DNA of 64,000 nt from an uncultured Armatimonadota bacterium (GTDB taxonomy: Bacteria > Armatimonadota > Fimbriimonadia > Fimbriimonadales > Fimbriimonadaceae): positions 18,821 through 82,820 of the forward strand of contig CAIVDU010000096.1 in NCBI GenBank assembly GCA_903904815.1. Direction: 5' to 3'. The notes beneath the pieces were generated by a model, which had not been told where the DNA came from, made no database searches, and saw only the letters and a program-made list of their open reading frames with translations. A program made the position numbers and the translations under genes. Shown one piece after another: positions 53,017-62,725 of the stretch (positions within the stretch are counted from its first letter, which is position 1; the number at the start of each line of letters is the position of its first letter).

Positions 53017-56000
53017 TTAGAAGCTTAGCCGGACAACACCTCCAGCATCGGAGGTGCAGTTCAATCCGTTCGGGATAAGCGTGATCACCGTGTTCAGCGC
53101 GCCGGACTGAATTGAATAACCATAGCCCGTATTCGAGGCTAAGCCCGTGATAAAGACTGTGTGAACAGAACTTGGCACGGTAAAGGTGGTAACGGAGAGA
53201 GTTAACAGGGCGTTGGCCGGGAAGTACACGGCTGAGTTTCCGAACGCTGCCCCATCGAATGCCACTCCAGAAGTGGACACGAGGTGTGTCGCTTGCGTCA
53301 TTGGCGCCAACGCATCGGCCCCTTGGAGCACCGTCAAGAATCGGGTGTCCTTCAGTTTTGCGATGTCCTCGATGGTGAGCGTGTATTGTGTCGGTTCGAG
53401 TTGTGCGACTGGGTTCAGATTTCCGACCGTGAAGGCCGACGTTATCGTCCCTGCGGCTGGCAAGAGCGATTGAACGAAGAGTTGCTGACCACTTGGCATC
53501 GTTTCGACGGCGACTGAACCATTCACGATTGGGCTGTTCACCAAGTTCAAGTGAAACCTCTTGAACTGTCCAGCGTTTGCCGACGTCGCCCGATCGTAGA
53601 CCACCACGAAGTCGTTGTTCAACCACATGATTGACCGGGTCGCCTGAGTGACACTGACGGCCGTATCCGTCGATGAGTAGGTCGGACGGTTGTAGAGGTT
53701 TGTCAGGTCGCTGGCTGCGTAGACATAGCCCGGTCCCGTGCTCGTCAGGGTAGACGGGTCACCTGCCGCCCAACCCTCCATCCACTGACTGCCGTTGTTC
53801 CACTCACCTGCCTCGTACCACTGGAGGTTTGACGGCTTCCCATTTGCGCACCAGTTCTGGAGACCCAAAGTGTTGTGGTAAGGAGTCGTCATGCCGAGAG
53901 CATTGTTGTCGTAGTTGCTCATCTCCTTCGTGAGCCACTCTCCGTTTCGGAACAACTCGAACTGCCCACCGTCTCCCAATTGGTGGTTAATGCTGATCCA
54001 GCTAGCCCGATAGTCGAACATTGACCCAGAAGCGCTCCAGTTGCTGTGAGCCACGATTCGTCCCGCTGGTCCATCGACAAACGTGGTGGGATAACCGGGT
54101 CTAGGGTCCGCGATGGCGGCTCGATTCGGATCGAGGAACAAAAAATAGAGAATCGAGGCCGAAGTCCCATAACTCCAAGGCATCGATATTCGGCTGTAAA
54201 GGGCGTTCGCACCGCCCTCAGTTGCATTCACAACAAACCATCGAGCTGCCGCGTCGTTCTGATTCTTCCCCGTCTGGTGATCCAACAATGCTCCCAAAGC
54301 GAGCGGTTGCATAAAGTCCGGAGTCACCCACAATCGGAGCAAGTCCCCGTAACTGCCGTAGCCGAACACCGGACCAAGCCATGACTGCGATGCCGGAACT
54401 TGTGCCGTGGGAACGAGGGAGCTGAGATAGCCCTTTACGTATCGATCCCAGACGGGGGCGCCAATGAGCCCAATCTGTGGACCTGAGAGAGTCGGGTCAT
54501 TGAATCCTGCCGTTTGAAGGGCCAATAGCTGACCGAGGACGAAGCCGAACGAGTGGCCGTACAACATTCCCTCGGGCGGCAAGCCGCCGCTCGCAACGCC
54601 GACACCTTTTGCGGGAACCCCGAACGCAGTCGAGACTGTGGACGGATCGCCAAACATCGCGAACTCTTGATACAACCAAGCTCCCGTTGCATCGAGGATG
54701 TAGCTCCTTAGCGAGTTTCCGAGCTTCGAAAGGGGAGCGGTTGCATCGATAGCCGGGTCATCTACAGGGTCCACCGACAGAGACATTAAGGTCAACAGTC
54801 GTGCGTGTCCAAGGTAGTAGTTATTCGCCGCCATTCGATAGGCTTTCGAACCCGGCAGGAGCTGTGTGCTGTTCGTGACCCCGATCGGAGATGGGTGATC
54901 CCCTCCTGTCGTGTATGCATTTAGACAGTCGTTTGCCCACGTCATGAATACCGTTCGAATCTTCGCTTTGTCTGAACTCGTCAGAATCGGATTACCCTGA
55001 CCGTCCTTGGCGTTATAGATCCAGTCCACGATGAGCGGCCACTGCTCCCCTGCCTCATTGGCACGGTTATAGATGGCGAAGTAGGGATCGCGGAACGGTG
55101 CGTTGGCTAAGTGGCCCAGAACCGCCTGATTGATTGCCACCATCAGGAGATTTCTCGCGCACTGAGCGTACTTGACTCGATTCGCGGAAACCGGATCGAT
55201 CAGCGAGTTAAGCGCAAAGATAATTGCGTACTGTTCCGTCTGAGGACCGACATAGCCCTGGGCGTCCCCTGGATCTGGCCAAGTAGGGTTCTGCACTCCG
55301 TTCGGGAAGAACTGGTTGTTATAAACGGTCAGCGCCTGAGTCAGTAAGGGAACAATTCCTTTTGCATACACCGGATTCGAACTCGTTGCCCAAGACTGCA
55401 GCCTTGGGATGTCGGACGCATTGATCCAGAGTCTCGGATGCGTTGTAACAGGAAAGGGGATTGTGGGAGCAGTGAAATAGTTTGCGGTTACGGTAGCGTT
55501 CCCACTCGGAATGGTGATGGTCGTGTTGGAAGAGTTTGGATTAGCTACCGGTGACCCCGTCCAATTCAAAAATGACTGGCCGACCGGAGGGGCATTTGCC
55601 GAGATCGGAACGACGGTCCCCTGTACGTAGGCGCCACTTCCGGCCCCGTTCACCACGGTCAGAACGTAGGCGCCCGCAACTCCGTAGTTGGCCGTCACCG
55701 TTGAGTTTGCGGTGGGCATGGTAAGTGTCGTGTTGGCCGAATTTGAATTAGCCACCGATGCGCCCGTCCAGTTAAGAAACACTTGCCCCGGCGGAGCTGA
55801 ATTTGCTTTGATCGCGACAGTTGTGCCGGCGAGGTAGGAGCCGCCCCCAGACCCGTTGGCGACCGTCAATCTGTAACTAGGCTGACTCGAGGTAACCCCT
55901 ACAGTGATTCCATTGCTCGTGGTCGAACCCGGGTTTCTCACCGTAAACGTTGCCGTTGGCGCGGCGCCTTGCCAGCCAGATGCGGTGATCGAGTTGGATG

Positions 56001-56487
56001 TCACTGAACTGGTGGATATCTGAATCCCGAGTCCATTCGATGTGTTGAGCACGGTTGCCCCAGGCAAAAACCCCGATCCCTGGAGAGTGACGGTATACGC
56101 ACCCACCGGAAGAGGATTTGGGGAGACGGAACTGAGTACCGGTCCTGGAGTGAGAAGATTTACGTAGGTAGTTGCCGATATCTTGGAGTTAGCCTTGCTC
56201 CTCGCAATGATCTGAACCGGATTTTGGCCGGGCATCACCGACGGAGCCGTGTACAAGCCAGATGTGCTGATAGAGCCGGCAGTTGACGTGCCGCCAACCT
56301 TGCCTCCAGACAACCACTCGACGTCGTGGTTTGAAAGCCCAGTAACTGATGCGGTGAACTGAACGGTTCCGGAAAGGCCGATCGACGGCATCGTCGGTGA
56401 TATAGCGACACTTTGCCCGAACGCCAGACTCAATGTTAAGAGTAAGGCGCTAAGCAGCAGTCGCACAAAGACTAAGTTTCTGTGCAT
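53017..56487 (-). CDS. secreted Ig/InlB-repeat protein with heparinase II/III-like lyase domain
   Basis: A 1156-residue exported protein. ATG at 56487 has AAGGAGAA upstream; a longer N-terminus in frame is not signal-like. After the signal peptide come Ig-like modules (SVAISPTMPSIGLSGTVQFTASV; GPVLSSVSPNPLPVGAYTVTLQGSGF) and two Gly/Asn-rich bacterial repeat (InlB B-repeat-type) units, each ending in VTANY. A helical toroid follows from about 400, and the C-terminal part has heparinase II/III features: HSNWSASGSMFDYRASW, INHQLGDGGQFELFRNGEWLTKE. It probably degrades an acidic glycosaminoglycan or alginate-like polymer; substrate not determined. Confidence 0.85.
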   Translation of the reverse strand: MHRNLVFVRLLLSALLLTLSLAFGQSVAISPTMPSIGLSGTVQFTASVTGLSNHDVEWLSGGKVGGTSTAGSISTSGLYTAPSVMPGQNPVQIIARSKANSKISATTYVNLLTPGPVLSSVSPNPLPVGAYTVTLQGSGFLPGATVLNTSNGLGIQISTSSVTSNSITASGWQGAAPTATFTVRNPGSTTSNGITVGVTSSQPSYRLTVANGSGGGSYLAGTTVAIKANSAPPGQVFLNWTGASVANSNSANTTLTMPTANSTVTANYGVAGAYVLTVVNGAGSGAYVQGTVVPISANAPPVGQSFLNWTGSPVANPNSSNTTITIPSGNATVTANYFTAPTIPFPVTTHPRLWINASDIPRLQSWATSSNPVYAKGIVPLLTQALTVYNNQFFPNGVQNPTWPDPGDAQGYVGPQTEQYAIIFALNSLIDPVSANRVKYAQCARNLLMVAINQAVLGHLANAPFRDPYFAIYNRANEAGEQWPLIVDWIYNAKDGQGNPILTSSDKAKIRTVFMTWANDCLNAYTTGGDHPSPIGVTNSTQLLPGSKAYRMAANNYYLGHARLLTLMSLSVDPVDDPAIDATAPLSKLGNSLRSYILDATGAWLYQEFAMFGDPSTVSTAFGVPAKGVGVASGGLPPEGMLYGHSFGFVLGQLLALQTAGFNDPTLSGPQIGLIGAPVWDRYVKGYLSSLVPTAQVPASQSWLGPVFGYGSYGDLLRLWVTPDFMQPLALGALLDHQTGKNQNDAAARWFVVNATEGGANALYSRISMPWSYGTSASILYFLFLDPNRAAIADPRPGYPTTFVDGPAGRIVAHSNWSASGSMFDYRASWISINHQLGDGGQFELFRNGEWLTKEMSNYDNNALGMTTPYHNTLGLQNWCANGKPSNLQWYEAGEWNNGSQWMEGWAAGDPSTLTSTGPGYVYAASDLTNLYNRPTYSSTDTAVSVTQATRSIMWLNNDFVVVYDRATSANAGQFKRFHLNLVNSPIVNGSVAVETMPSGQQLFVQSLLPAAGTITSAFTVGNLNPVAQLEPTQYTLTIEDIAKLKDTRFLTVLQGADALAPMTQATHLVSTSGVAFDGAAFGNSAVYFPANALLTLSVTTFTVPSSVHTVFITGLASNTGYGYSIQSGALNTVITLIPNGLNCTSDAGGVVRLSF

Positions 56488-57216
56488 GGATTCTCCTTCC
56501 AACCCAAGGTCGAATCTGACCAATGGGCGTAAAACAATTGATTCCGCGCACTGCTCTGTCGAACGGGCGGCGGACTGACGAAATGGTGTCGCCAACAAAG
56601 TCGGCTATACGATTGGCTTTCTAGGAGATCCGGCGCTCTCCGGTGGGCTGAACCCCGGAGGCGTCTCGGTCTGTGTCACACCCCAGTACCATCTCATCCG
56701 TCGCTCATATTCAATTGAGCGTCCAGGAGATCTTTATCCGGGTTGTGGCGCACGGGGCGCCACTCGTTACTCCGGCGGGGAATGACCGAGCGACGTGCCG
56801 GATGCGAGGGCCGCCGACCACGTAGCTGTCCAGACACATGAAAGATTCAATGCAACTTCTCCTTCTAATCAGCCGAGACAAATCGTCCCGGACTGCTTCA
56901 TCATGTGCCAGATTTTTAGGACTCTGGGTGGGTTGATGCGTTTGCCTACACACATGTAACGGAAATGTAACGAATTCCACGAGAGGCACGCAGTACCCCT
57001 ACCGAAAGCGCAACAATTCCACCTTCGTGTTTTCAAGCCCACGCCAAACTTTCTTGTCCCACAAAACTCCGAACTATCCCCGCATAATTGCTTACATCAG
57101 CATCGCAGGTTTACGAGTATGTAACCGGAAGCATTACTAGCTAATACATTCATGTAGCGCGTAAACGCTACCAAATACGAGTTTGCTTCTTGGGATTTGT
57201 ATGCCTAAATGAATGC
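56488..57216. other. 729-bp non-coding region upstream of the PEP-CTERM gene
   Basis: The first part is GC-rich with no credible ORF; the second part (about 56990-57216) is AT-rich and holds promoter-like sequences and the inverted repeat GTAGCG-N6-CGCTAC at 57154-57171, 46 bp before the PEP-CTERM start. I see no RNA gene. Confidence 0.5.
57154..57171. promoter_or_regulatory. inverted repeat upstream of the small PEP-CTERM gene
   Basis: GTAGCG, six bases, CGCTAC. Its position 46 bp before the start codon fits an operator or a 5' leader hairpin. Confidence 0.4.
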
Positions 57217-57819
57217 ATGCTCAATCGAACTTATTTCGCGGTAACGACGCTATCGCTGCTTGCCATCGCTTCCATTGCCAATGCCCAGGGTCCAAACAAC
57301 GGCCAACCCCTCACCCAAGCTTACGAACTTATCAGCAACGGTGGCGATGTAACCGCCCAGATCATGCCTTTCGAATTCGGCGGTTATCCAGGTTACAACA
57401 ACTTGGCCTACTACGTACCTAGCGGGTCTACAGGTATTGCCGGTGACACGTTCATCGGTCAGAACCACGACTTCAACAACAACGTTCCTCCGGTTGACCT
57501 CGGAACGATTTCCGGTGGACACGAGGTCGTCCTCGGACTTGGAACGGCGTATAACGGTTCATCCTTCAACGACTTCTTCTACACAGGCGCAGGTTCAAGG
57601 AACTCTGACGGTCAGATCCATGCCTACATGAACCAGATCGACTCGTCCACCGTCCGAGTCGACTTCGAAGATCTTCCTGCGGGTGGCTCCGACTGGAACT
57701 ATGGCGACGCAAGCATCCTTGTTCATGGCGTCCATGCTCAGGCTGTTCCAGAGCCGGCGCCCATGGTTGCTCTTGGACTCGGCGCTCTCGGACTCATCCG
57801 ACGACGAAAGCAGAAGTAA
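57217..57819 (+). CDS. PEP-CTERM sorting-domain protein (small)
   Basis: A 200-residue exported protein. ATG at 57217 precedes a signal peptide (FAVTTLSLLAIASIANAQ). The body is Gly/Asn/Tyr-rich and matches no domain I know (GGYPGYNNLAYYVPSG, FEDLPAGGSDWNYGDASILVHGV). The end is a PEP-CTERM tag: VPEPAPMVALGLGALGLIRRRKQK has the Pro-Glu-Pro, membrane stretch and basic tail. It is the second exosortase substrate of the window; no exosortase is nearby. A hairpin terminator follows. Confidence 0.88.
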   Translation: MLNRTYFAVTTLSLLAIASIANAQGPNNGQPLTQAYELISNGGDVTAQIMPFEFGGYPGYNNLAYYVPSGSTGIAGDTFIGQNHDFNNNVPPVDLGTISGGHEVVLGLGTAYNGSSFNDFFYTGAGSRNSDGQIHAYMNQIDSSTVRVDFEDLPAGGSDWNYGDASILVHGVHAQAVPEPAPMVALGLGALGLIRRRKQK

Positions 57820-57846
57820 CTTTAACTCTCCACGTTGAATGCCTCG

Positions 57847-57881
57847 GCGGGCGCGTCTCTCTTGCTGCGAGATGCGCCCGC
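57847..57881 (+). terminator. terminator of the small PEP-CTERM gene
   Basis: A 13-bp stem with one G-T pair (57847-57859 with 57869-57881) and 9-base loop, 28 bp after the stop codon; the T-tract is weak. Confidence 0.65.
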
Positions 57882-57949
57882 ATGTTTATGCGCTTATACA
57901 GCCACTATCTCGATACCTCCCACTTCGATTTAGTCGACTAAATCCTGAG

Positions 57950-57988
57950 GCAAAAAGAAATGCGGCGCCCAACGAGGGGACGCCGCAT
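57950..57988 (-). terminator. terminator of the lipoprotein gene
   Basis: An 8-bp perfect outer stem (ATGCGGCG with CGCCGCAT) extended by CCC/GGGG, followed on the minus strand by TTTCTTTTTG, 30 bp after the stop codon. Confidence 0.8.
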
Positions 57989-58017
57989 GACATTGTGCCA
58001 GATAGTGTGATTTCGAC

Positions 58018-58407
58018 TTAACCTACGACGGCTAAGGTCAGAGTGTCGGTGGTCGTGGAGCCGATTAAGATTGTGGCGTTGACTCCACTAGAAGTCGAGG
58101 TGAAGGTCCCGCTAACGTTTGCCGTACTGCTCGTGTAATGGAACGTTCCCGACGCAATTCCGAGCACGGAGACCGAGCCGGTGATCGTTCCGGTTTGGGA
58201 AGAGTTGGTCACATCGGTGATCGTCCCGCTCAGTGTCCCATCAGATCCGATCGTGATGTTGGCGGTGCCGCTATCGCCGTTCGAAGAGGTGAAGTTGCCT
58301 GCATACGTTCCGGCAAGGGTGTTGGGAACGATGCTCGACAAACCACCACATCCGGCAAGCACGATTGAGATTGAGAGGGCGAAAAGGGGAGCGAGCAGTT
58401 TGCGCAT
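58018..58407 (-). CDS. small secreted lipoprotein, beta-rich
   Basis: A 129-residue lipoprotein: signal peptide with lipobox (LFALSISIVLAGCGG), then a Gly/Ser/Thr-rich domain of repeating strands (GTYAGNFTSSNGDSGTANITI, GTLSGTITDVTNSSQTGTITG, GTFTSTSSGVNATIL). The pattern resembles the small beta-barrel lipoproteins seen in Acidobacteria and Armatimonadetes. No enzymatic motif. Outer-membrane attachment is expected; function unknown. It is monocistronic with its own terminator. Confidence 0.8.
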   Translation of the reverse strand: MRKLLAPLFALSISIVLAGCGGLSSIVPNTLAGTYAGNFTSSNGDSGTANITIGSDGTLSGTITDVTNSSQTGTITGSVSVLGIASGTFHYTSSTANVSGTFTSTSSGVNATILIGSTTTDTLTLAVVG

Positions 58408-58534
58408 CTAGGCGCATTCTACAAGAAACATATGGGGCTACGGGGTACCCCTGCGCAGAAGAGCGCATCCTAAACTACGCAACCGGCGGTTAGGCTGATA
58501 GAATGGCGAGGAAGAGCTTCCTCGGTAGATTGCC

Positions 58535-59041
58535 ATGAATACACCTTGCTACGTGATCGGTTCTTTGTTGTTCTGCCTCTCCCTCCCGTCCGCAGCGAGC
58601 GCCGACGAATTCGGAGCGTTCGTCAAGGTGAACGTGCCCAAGATCGCTAAGGCGATCGAGAAAGCAGATGCCAACTTTTTTGATTCCATCACGACGCCCG
58701 ATTTTACAGAAACAACGGGTGGCCGGGTCGTTCGGAAGGCGAGGGCGTTGGTTGAAATGCGGTTGGAGTTCAACATGATGAAGTCCGCAAGCTGCAAAAT
58801 CGATCTGCTTTCGGCGAAGTCAGTCGGAACTTCCGGGACGTCCCTCACCCACATTAAGATGAGTTCTGTGACGAAGCCAGGTAAGGATGGGAAATCCCAT
58901 TCCATGGCGATTGAGTCGTGGGGGCAACAGACTTGGGTCAAAAAGGGTACGACTTGGAAACTGAAATCGATCGTTGAGACGAAAGAGCCGAGAATGTGGC
59001 TCGACGGAATCGAAGTGGGCGCGCCGAAAGCGGCGAAATGA
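58535..59041 (+). CDS. exported NTF2/SnoaL-like protein
   Basis: A 168-residue exported protein with signal peptide (IGSLLFCLSLPSAASA) and a cone-shaped NTF2-like domain: IAKAIEKADANFFDSITTPDFTETTGGRVVRKARAL and the closing strands MAIESWGQQTWVKKGTTWKLKSIVETKE. Such DUF4440-type domains bind small hydrophobic ligands. The specific ligand is unknown. The terminator lies 13 bp after the stop codon. Confidence 0.75.
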   Translation: MNTPCYVIGSLLFCLSLPSAASADEFGAFVKVNVPKIAKAIEKADANFFDSITTPDFTETTGGRVVRKARALVEMRLEFNMMKSASCKIDLLSAKSVGTSGTSLTHIKMSSVTKPGKDGKSHSMAIESWGQQTWVKKGTTWKLKSIVETKEPRMWLDGIEVGAPKAAK

Positions 59042-59054
59042 ATCGCCCATAGGT

Positions 59055-59095
59055 CCGGTGAGTCGACCGGAGGTCGACTCACCGGCTATCTTCTT
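59055..59095 (+). terminator. perfect 14-bp hairpin terminator
   Basis: CCGGTGAGTCGACC (59055-59068) and GGTCGACTCACCGG (59072-59085) form a perfect stem with loop GGA, followed by CTATCTTCTTCG. Confidence 0.75.
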
Positions 59096-59123
59096 CGAGC
59101 TCTTCGGGATCTGGTTACCCTGA

Positions 59124-59152
59124 GCCATCTCGAACGGCATGTTTGAGATGGC
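59124..59152 (-). terminator. hairpin after the propeller-protein gene
   Basis: GCCATCTC and GAGATGGC pair around a 13-base loop, 14 bp beyond the stop of the minus-strand gene. No T-run, so strength is uncertain. Confidence 0.4.
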
Positions 59153-59165
59153 CCGGGGTGGGTTC

Positions 59166-62100
59166 TTACGGAGTAGGGACCTGCAGGATGCCCAAGTGAT
59201 TTTTCGTGAGGAGGGCGTTGAGGGTGGGGAGCTCTTTTTGGACGATTTGCTGCCAGGCGAGGTCCAGTTTCTTCAGTTCCGCCAGGTTGGCGGCGCAGGA
59301 TTTGAGGCTGGGTTCGTTTGGCGCCATGTCGCCCGAGTCGAGCATCGACAGATTCCGGACCAGGTTGCCGTTCAATGAGGCGAAGCTCGGAGCGGCCGGT
59401 GCGCCACCACCTCTGGGACCGCCGCCACCGAATCGACGGCCTCCGCCGCCCGTTCCACCGATGGCGGCAAGCTTAGCGTCGAGGGTGGAGACCGCCTTAG
59501 TCAATTCAGCATCGCTGCTGTCTTTGGTCGCGGCGGTGAGTGCCTTGCGGAACGCGGAGACGGCTTGGTAGCCGCTCCAGGCGTGCTGAACCGCTTGGTA
59601 GACCTCCAGTTGAAGGTGGCCTTGGGCACGCAGAGCGCTTGCCGATGCAGGCGATCGGGGGTCATTCTTGACAATGACGGTCTGTTTGTACGACTTCCCG
59701 TCGACCGTGAGAGTCACCGTGTATTCGCCGGGAAGCGCAAGTGGTCCCTCGGGACTTAGGCTCGTCTCGCCGGGGTTGGCGTTGATTTCCCAACTGTGGT
59801 TGAACGTGTTCGGGCTGTCGTATCGCAGGTTCCAGTTGATGCGGTTGGCGCCCGGGGTCGTCGGCAACGGCTTGAGCTTCTCAAGCCAGAAGTCGGGAAC
59901 CGGGGGAATCTCGGTTACTGGTGGAATCGGATCGCTGGAATAGTGTCTGACCGGCTTCCCGGAGGAGTCGGTGACATCGAGCGAGATCGAACTCTTGGGG
60001 GTTGAGCCGAGATAGTAGTAGATGACGGCGCCGAGAGGCGGATTCTCCGCGTGCGGGATCTCGGGTGGGAACGGAGTGTCCCCGTTGACGTTCCTTCGAA
60101 CACGGATCGCTTCACCGGGTTTAAAGAGGTGCGCAGACTCGGACGTGATCGAACTTGCGATTTGTCTCAGCGGACTGATGTCGTCCAACACCCAGAAGCT
60201 TCGACCGTATGTTCCGACCACGATGTCGTTGCCATGAACGACCATGTCTCGGTAGGAGGTGTTTGGCAGGTTCAGCATGAGCGACTGCCAGGTGTCTCCG
60301 TCGTTGAAGGAGACATACATGGAGCTTTCAGTGCCGGCGAACAACAGGCCATCTTTCTTGATGTCGCTTCGAATGACACGGGCGAAGCTTCCGCTTGGCT
60401 GATCGGTCGGAAGGCCGGAGACGATCTTCGTCCACGTCTTCCCGTAGTCGCGCGTTCGGAAGAAGTACGGCTTGTAATCGGCCATGTTGTGGTAGTCGAT
60501 GGCCACGTAGGCGGTCGCCGGGTCGACATGGGAGGCGTCGATAGCGGAAATATCGGCCCGAGTCGGGTTCGGGAGGTTGGGAATGGTGACATCTTCCCAG
60601 GTCTTGCCGTGATCCTTCGTTACCTTGACGAGGCCATTGCTCGTTCCGACCCATATGGTGCCGGGGGCGACGCTGGAGGTTGAGAAGGACTCGATGGAGC
60701 CGGTTCCGGCGGGGCCGAACTGCTCCATGGGACCGGCATCTGGATCGACGTCATCGTCGTCGTCCTCATCATTGTCTTGCATAGCGTCAACCGGTTTGCC
60801 GATAACTTCGTTGCCTCCCGTGGTTGGAGGTTTGGGAGCAGCTGGTTTCGCAGGGGCTGCCGGGGCCGCTGGTTTGGGAGGCACGTAGCCCTTGGGGAGG
60901 CCGAGGTCTGGGCTCAGCGGCTTCCAGTGCATGCCCCCATCGGTGGAGGCCATCAGATACTGGAAACCGGCGAGGAGTTCGTGGGGGTTCGTGGCAGAGT
61001 AGCCGAGTGGCTGGTTGCCCACTTTCCGGAGACCGGCGGCCGAATTCACACTCGGACTGACGTCGATCCATTGGCCACTCGGATAGGTCGTACGGATGAT
61101 GCCACCGGTGGGACCGCCGGCGTAGGTGATCTTGGGGTTGAGAGGATCGGCCACGATGGAGCCGAACTCATAGCCAGGATGGGGCAGCCAATCTAGTGGG
61201 GTGATCTCCCCGAGATTGCCCCGGCTGCTGGTGCCGATGGCTCCGCTGTCTTGCTGGGTCGCGTAGACCCAGTAGGGGAACTGATTATCGACAGAGATGT
61301 GATAGACCTGGGCGGTGGGCTGGTTGTACCAAGAACTCCAGTTCGCGCCGCCGTCGAGAGAAACGGTCGCGCCTTGGTCGGTTCCCAGGAACAGCCGCTT
61401 GCCGTCGGTCGGGTCGAGCCACATCTGCTGAGGATCGTCTCCGCCGGGAGCTCCCTTGAATCCGGTGAAGGTGTTACCGCCGTCAGTCGAGATATAGCTC
61501 GAGGTATTGATAACGTAGACGATGTCGGGGTTCTTAGGGTTGACGTAAACGCCGCAGTTGTAGCCGCCCTGACCGTTCATGACCCGTCGGTCCGATGCGT
61601 CCATCTGTCGCCAGTTGTCGCCGCCGTCATCCGACCGGTAGAGGCCGAAGTTGCCGACGAGATACATCCGCTGGGCGTTCGTGTTCATGGCTACTGCCAC
61701 GCAGGTTCGGCCGCTTAGGCTCGGCAGAGTGTCCGAGTTGAGACGCTTCCAGGTGATGCCTTCGTCGGTCGATTTGAACAGTTGAGTTCCGCCACCGGTC
61801 GCACCGCCAGCTCCTCCGGCAGCCGCACCTCCGCCCCCTCGTCCGCCGGCGCCGGGCGCGTTGTAATGGCGGACGGTGGTGGCGAGCATGACCTTGGGAT
61901 TGTCGTAAGCCCAGGCGATCTTTTGGATGCCGGTCTGGTTATCGACATAGAGGGTCTTCGTCCAGGTTTTGCCGCCGTCGGCGCTTCGGTAGAGCCCCCG
62001 GTTCTCGGACATCGCGTGGATGTTGCCTTGGGTGGCGACGAGAACGAGGTTCGGATCGTGGGGGTCGACCAAGATCGACGGGATCTGCTTGGTCTCGTCC

Positions 62101-62513
62101 ATCCCGAGATGCTTCCAAGTCTTGCCCGCATCGGTAGATTTGTAAAGTCCGTTGCCTTCGTTGATGCCGCCACCAGTTACCATGTCTCCCATTCCGACAT
62201 AGATCACGTTGGGATCAGACGGAGCTACTTCGATGGAACCGACTGAGGAGGCTTCTTTGACGGAATCCATCACCGGGAACCAGGTGGTTCCAGCACTGGT
62301 GGTCTTCCAGACGCCGCCGAGGGGCATACCCATGTAGAACGTTCCGGGTTGACCGATCGCGCCGGATACGGCGGCGACGCGACCACCCCGGAACGGACCG
62401 ATATTTCGCCACACCAGTCCGGAGTACAGACTCGGATCGACGGTTTGGGAGGCGGCAACGGTCGCGATTCCGACAGCGAGTCCGGCAAGGAGTCCGAGTC
62501 GGGCCGGGTTCAT
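59166..62513 (-). CDS. exported Vps10/BNR-type beta-propeller protein
   Basis: A 1115-residue exported protein with a signal peptide (LLAGLAVGIATVAAS). The first 900 residues form one or two propellers with the Vps10/sortilin-like BNR signature: WRNIGPFRGGRVAAVSGA, GGVWKTTSAGTTWFPV, GLYKSTDAGKTWKHL, GLYRSADGGKTWTKT, RTRDYGKTWTKI, FNDGDTWQSL. Gly-rich loops (about residues 225-245) and an acidic Pro/Ala linker (around 565-610) interrupt it. A C-terminal Ig-like domain (GEYTVTLTVDGKSYKQTVIVKNDPR) and a helical tail follow. Relatives are annotated as glycosyl-hydrolase BNR or photosystem-assembly-like proteins; enzymatic activity is not evident. Confidence 0.93.
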   Translation of the reverse strand: MNPARLGLLAGLAVGIATVAASQTVDPSLYSGLVWRNIGPFRGGRVAAVSGAIGQPGTFYMGMPLGGVWKTTSAGTTWFPVMDSVKEASSVGSIEVAPSDPNVIYVGMGDMVTGGGINEGNGLYKSTDAGKTWKHLGMDETKQIPSILVDPHDPNLVLVATQGNIHAMSENRGLYRSADGGKTWTKTLYVDNQTGIQKIAWAYDNPKVMLATTVRHYNAPGAGGRGGGGAAAGGAGGATGGGTQLFKSTDEGITWKRLNSDTLPSLSGRTCVAVAMNTNAQRMYLVGNFGLYRSDDGGDNWRQMDASDRRVMNGQGGYNCGVYVNPKNPDIVYVINTSSYISTDGGNTFTGFKGAPGGDDPQQMWLDPTDGKRLFLGTDQGATVSLDGGANWSSWYNQPTAQVYHISVDNQFPYWVYATQQDSGAIGTSSRGNLGEITPLDWLPHPGYEFGSIVADPLNPKITYAGGPTGGIIRTTYPSGQWIDVSPSVNSAAGLRKVGNQPLGYSATNPHELLAGFQYLMASTDGGMHWKPLSPDLGLPKGYVPPKPAAPAAPAKPAAPKPPTTGGNEVIGKPVDAMQDNDEDDDDDVDPDAGPMEQFGPAGTGSIESFSTSSVAPGTIWVGTSNGLVKVTKDHGKTWEDVTIPNLPNPTRADISAIDASHVDPATAYVAIDYHNMADYKPYFFRTRDYGKTWTKIVSGLPTDQPSGSFARVIRSDIKKDGLLFAGTESSMYVSFNDGDTWQSLMLNLPNTSYRDMVVHGNDIVVGTYGRSFWVLDDISPLRQIASSITSESAHLFKPGEAIRVRRNVNGDTPFPPEIPHAENPPLGAVIYYYLGSTPKSSISLDVTDSSGKPVRHYSSDPIPPVTEIPPVPDFWLEKLKPLPTTPGANRINWNLRYDSPNTFNHSWEINANPGETSLSPEGPLALPGEYTVTLTVDGKSYKQTVIVKNDPRSPASASALRAQGHLQLEVYQAVQHAWSGYQAVSAFRKALTAATKDSSDAELTKAVSTLDAKLAAIGGTGGGGRRFGGGGPRGGGAPAAPSFASLNGNLVRNLSMLDSGDMAPNEPSLKSCAANLAELKKLDLAWQQIVQKELPTLNALLTKNHLGILQVPTP

Positions 62514-62651
62514 CGAATTACCTCTTGAACCGGGGAAAACGTGGGTTTGAGATTGGCTGCACGAGGCAAATGAAATTCGACACCAGCCGAAATACAGGGG
62601 GGCATCGATGTTAAAACGTTGCTGTTCATGAAAAGTTCAGTAGGTATGCGG

Positions 62652-62725
62652 GGTTCGCGGTTGGCGGTTCGGAGGCCGGCAGGCATTGCCAGTGAAGTAT
62701 TGGAGTGGCGGAGTAGCGGAGTGGT
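62652..62725. repeat. heptad and octad runs
   Basis: GGTTCGC GGTTGGC GGTTCGG (62652-62672) and GGAGTGGC GGAGTAGC GGAGTGGT (62702-62725). The first is similar in style to the GTTGGCA-type arrays near groESL and at 25142. Confidence 0.6.
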
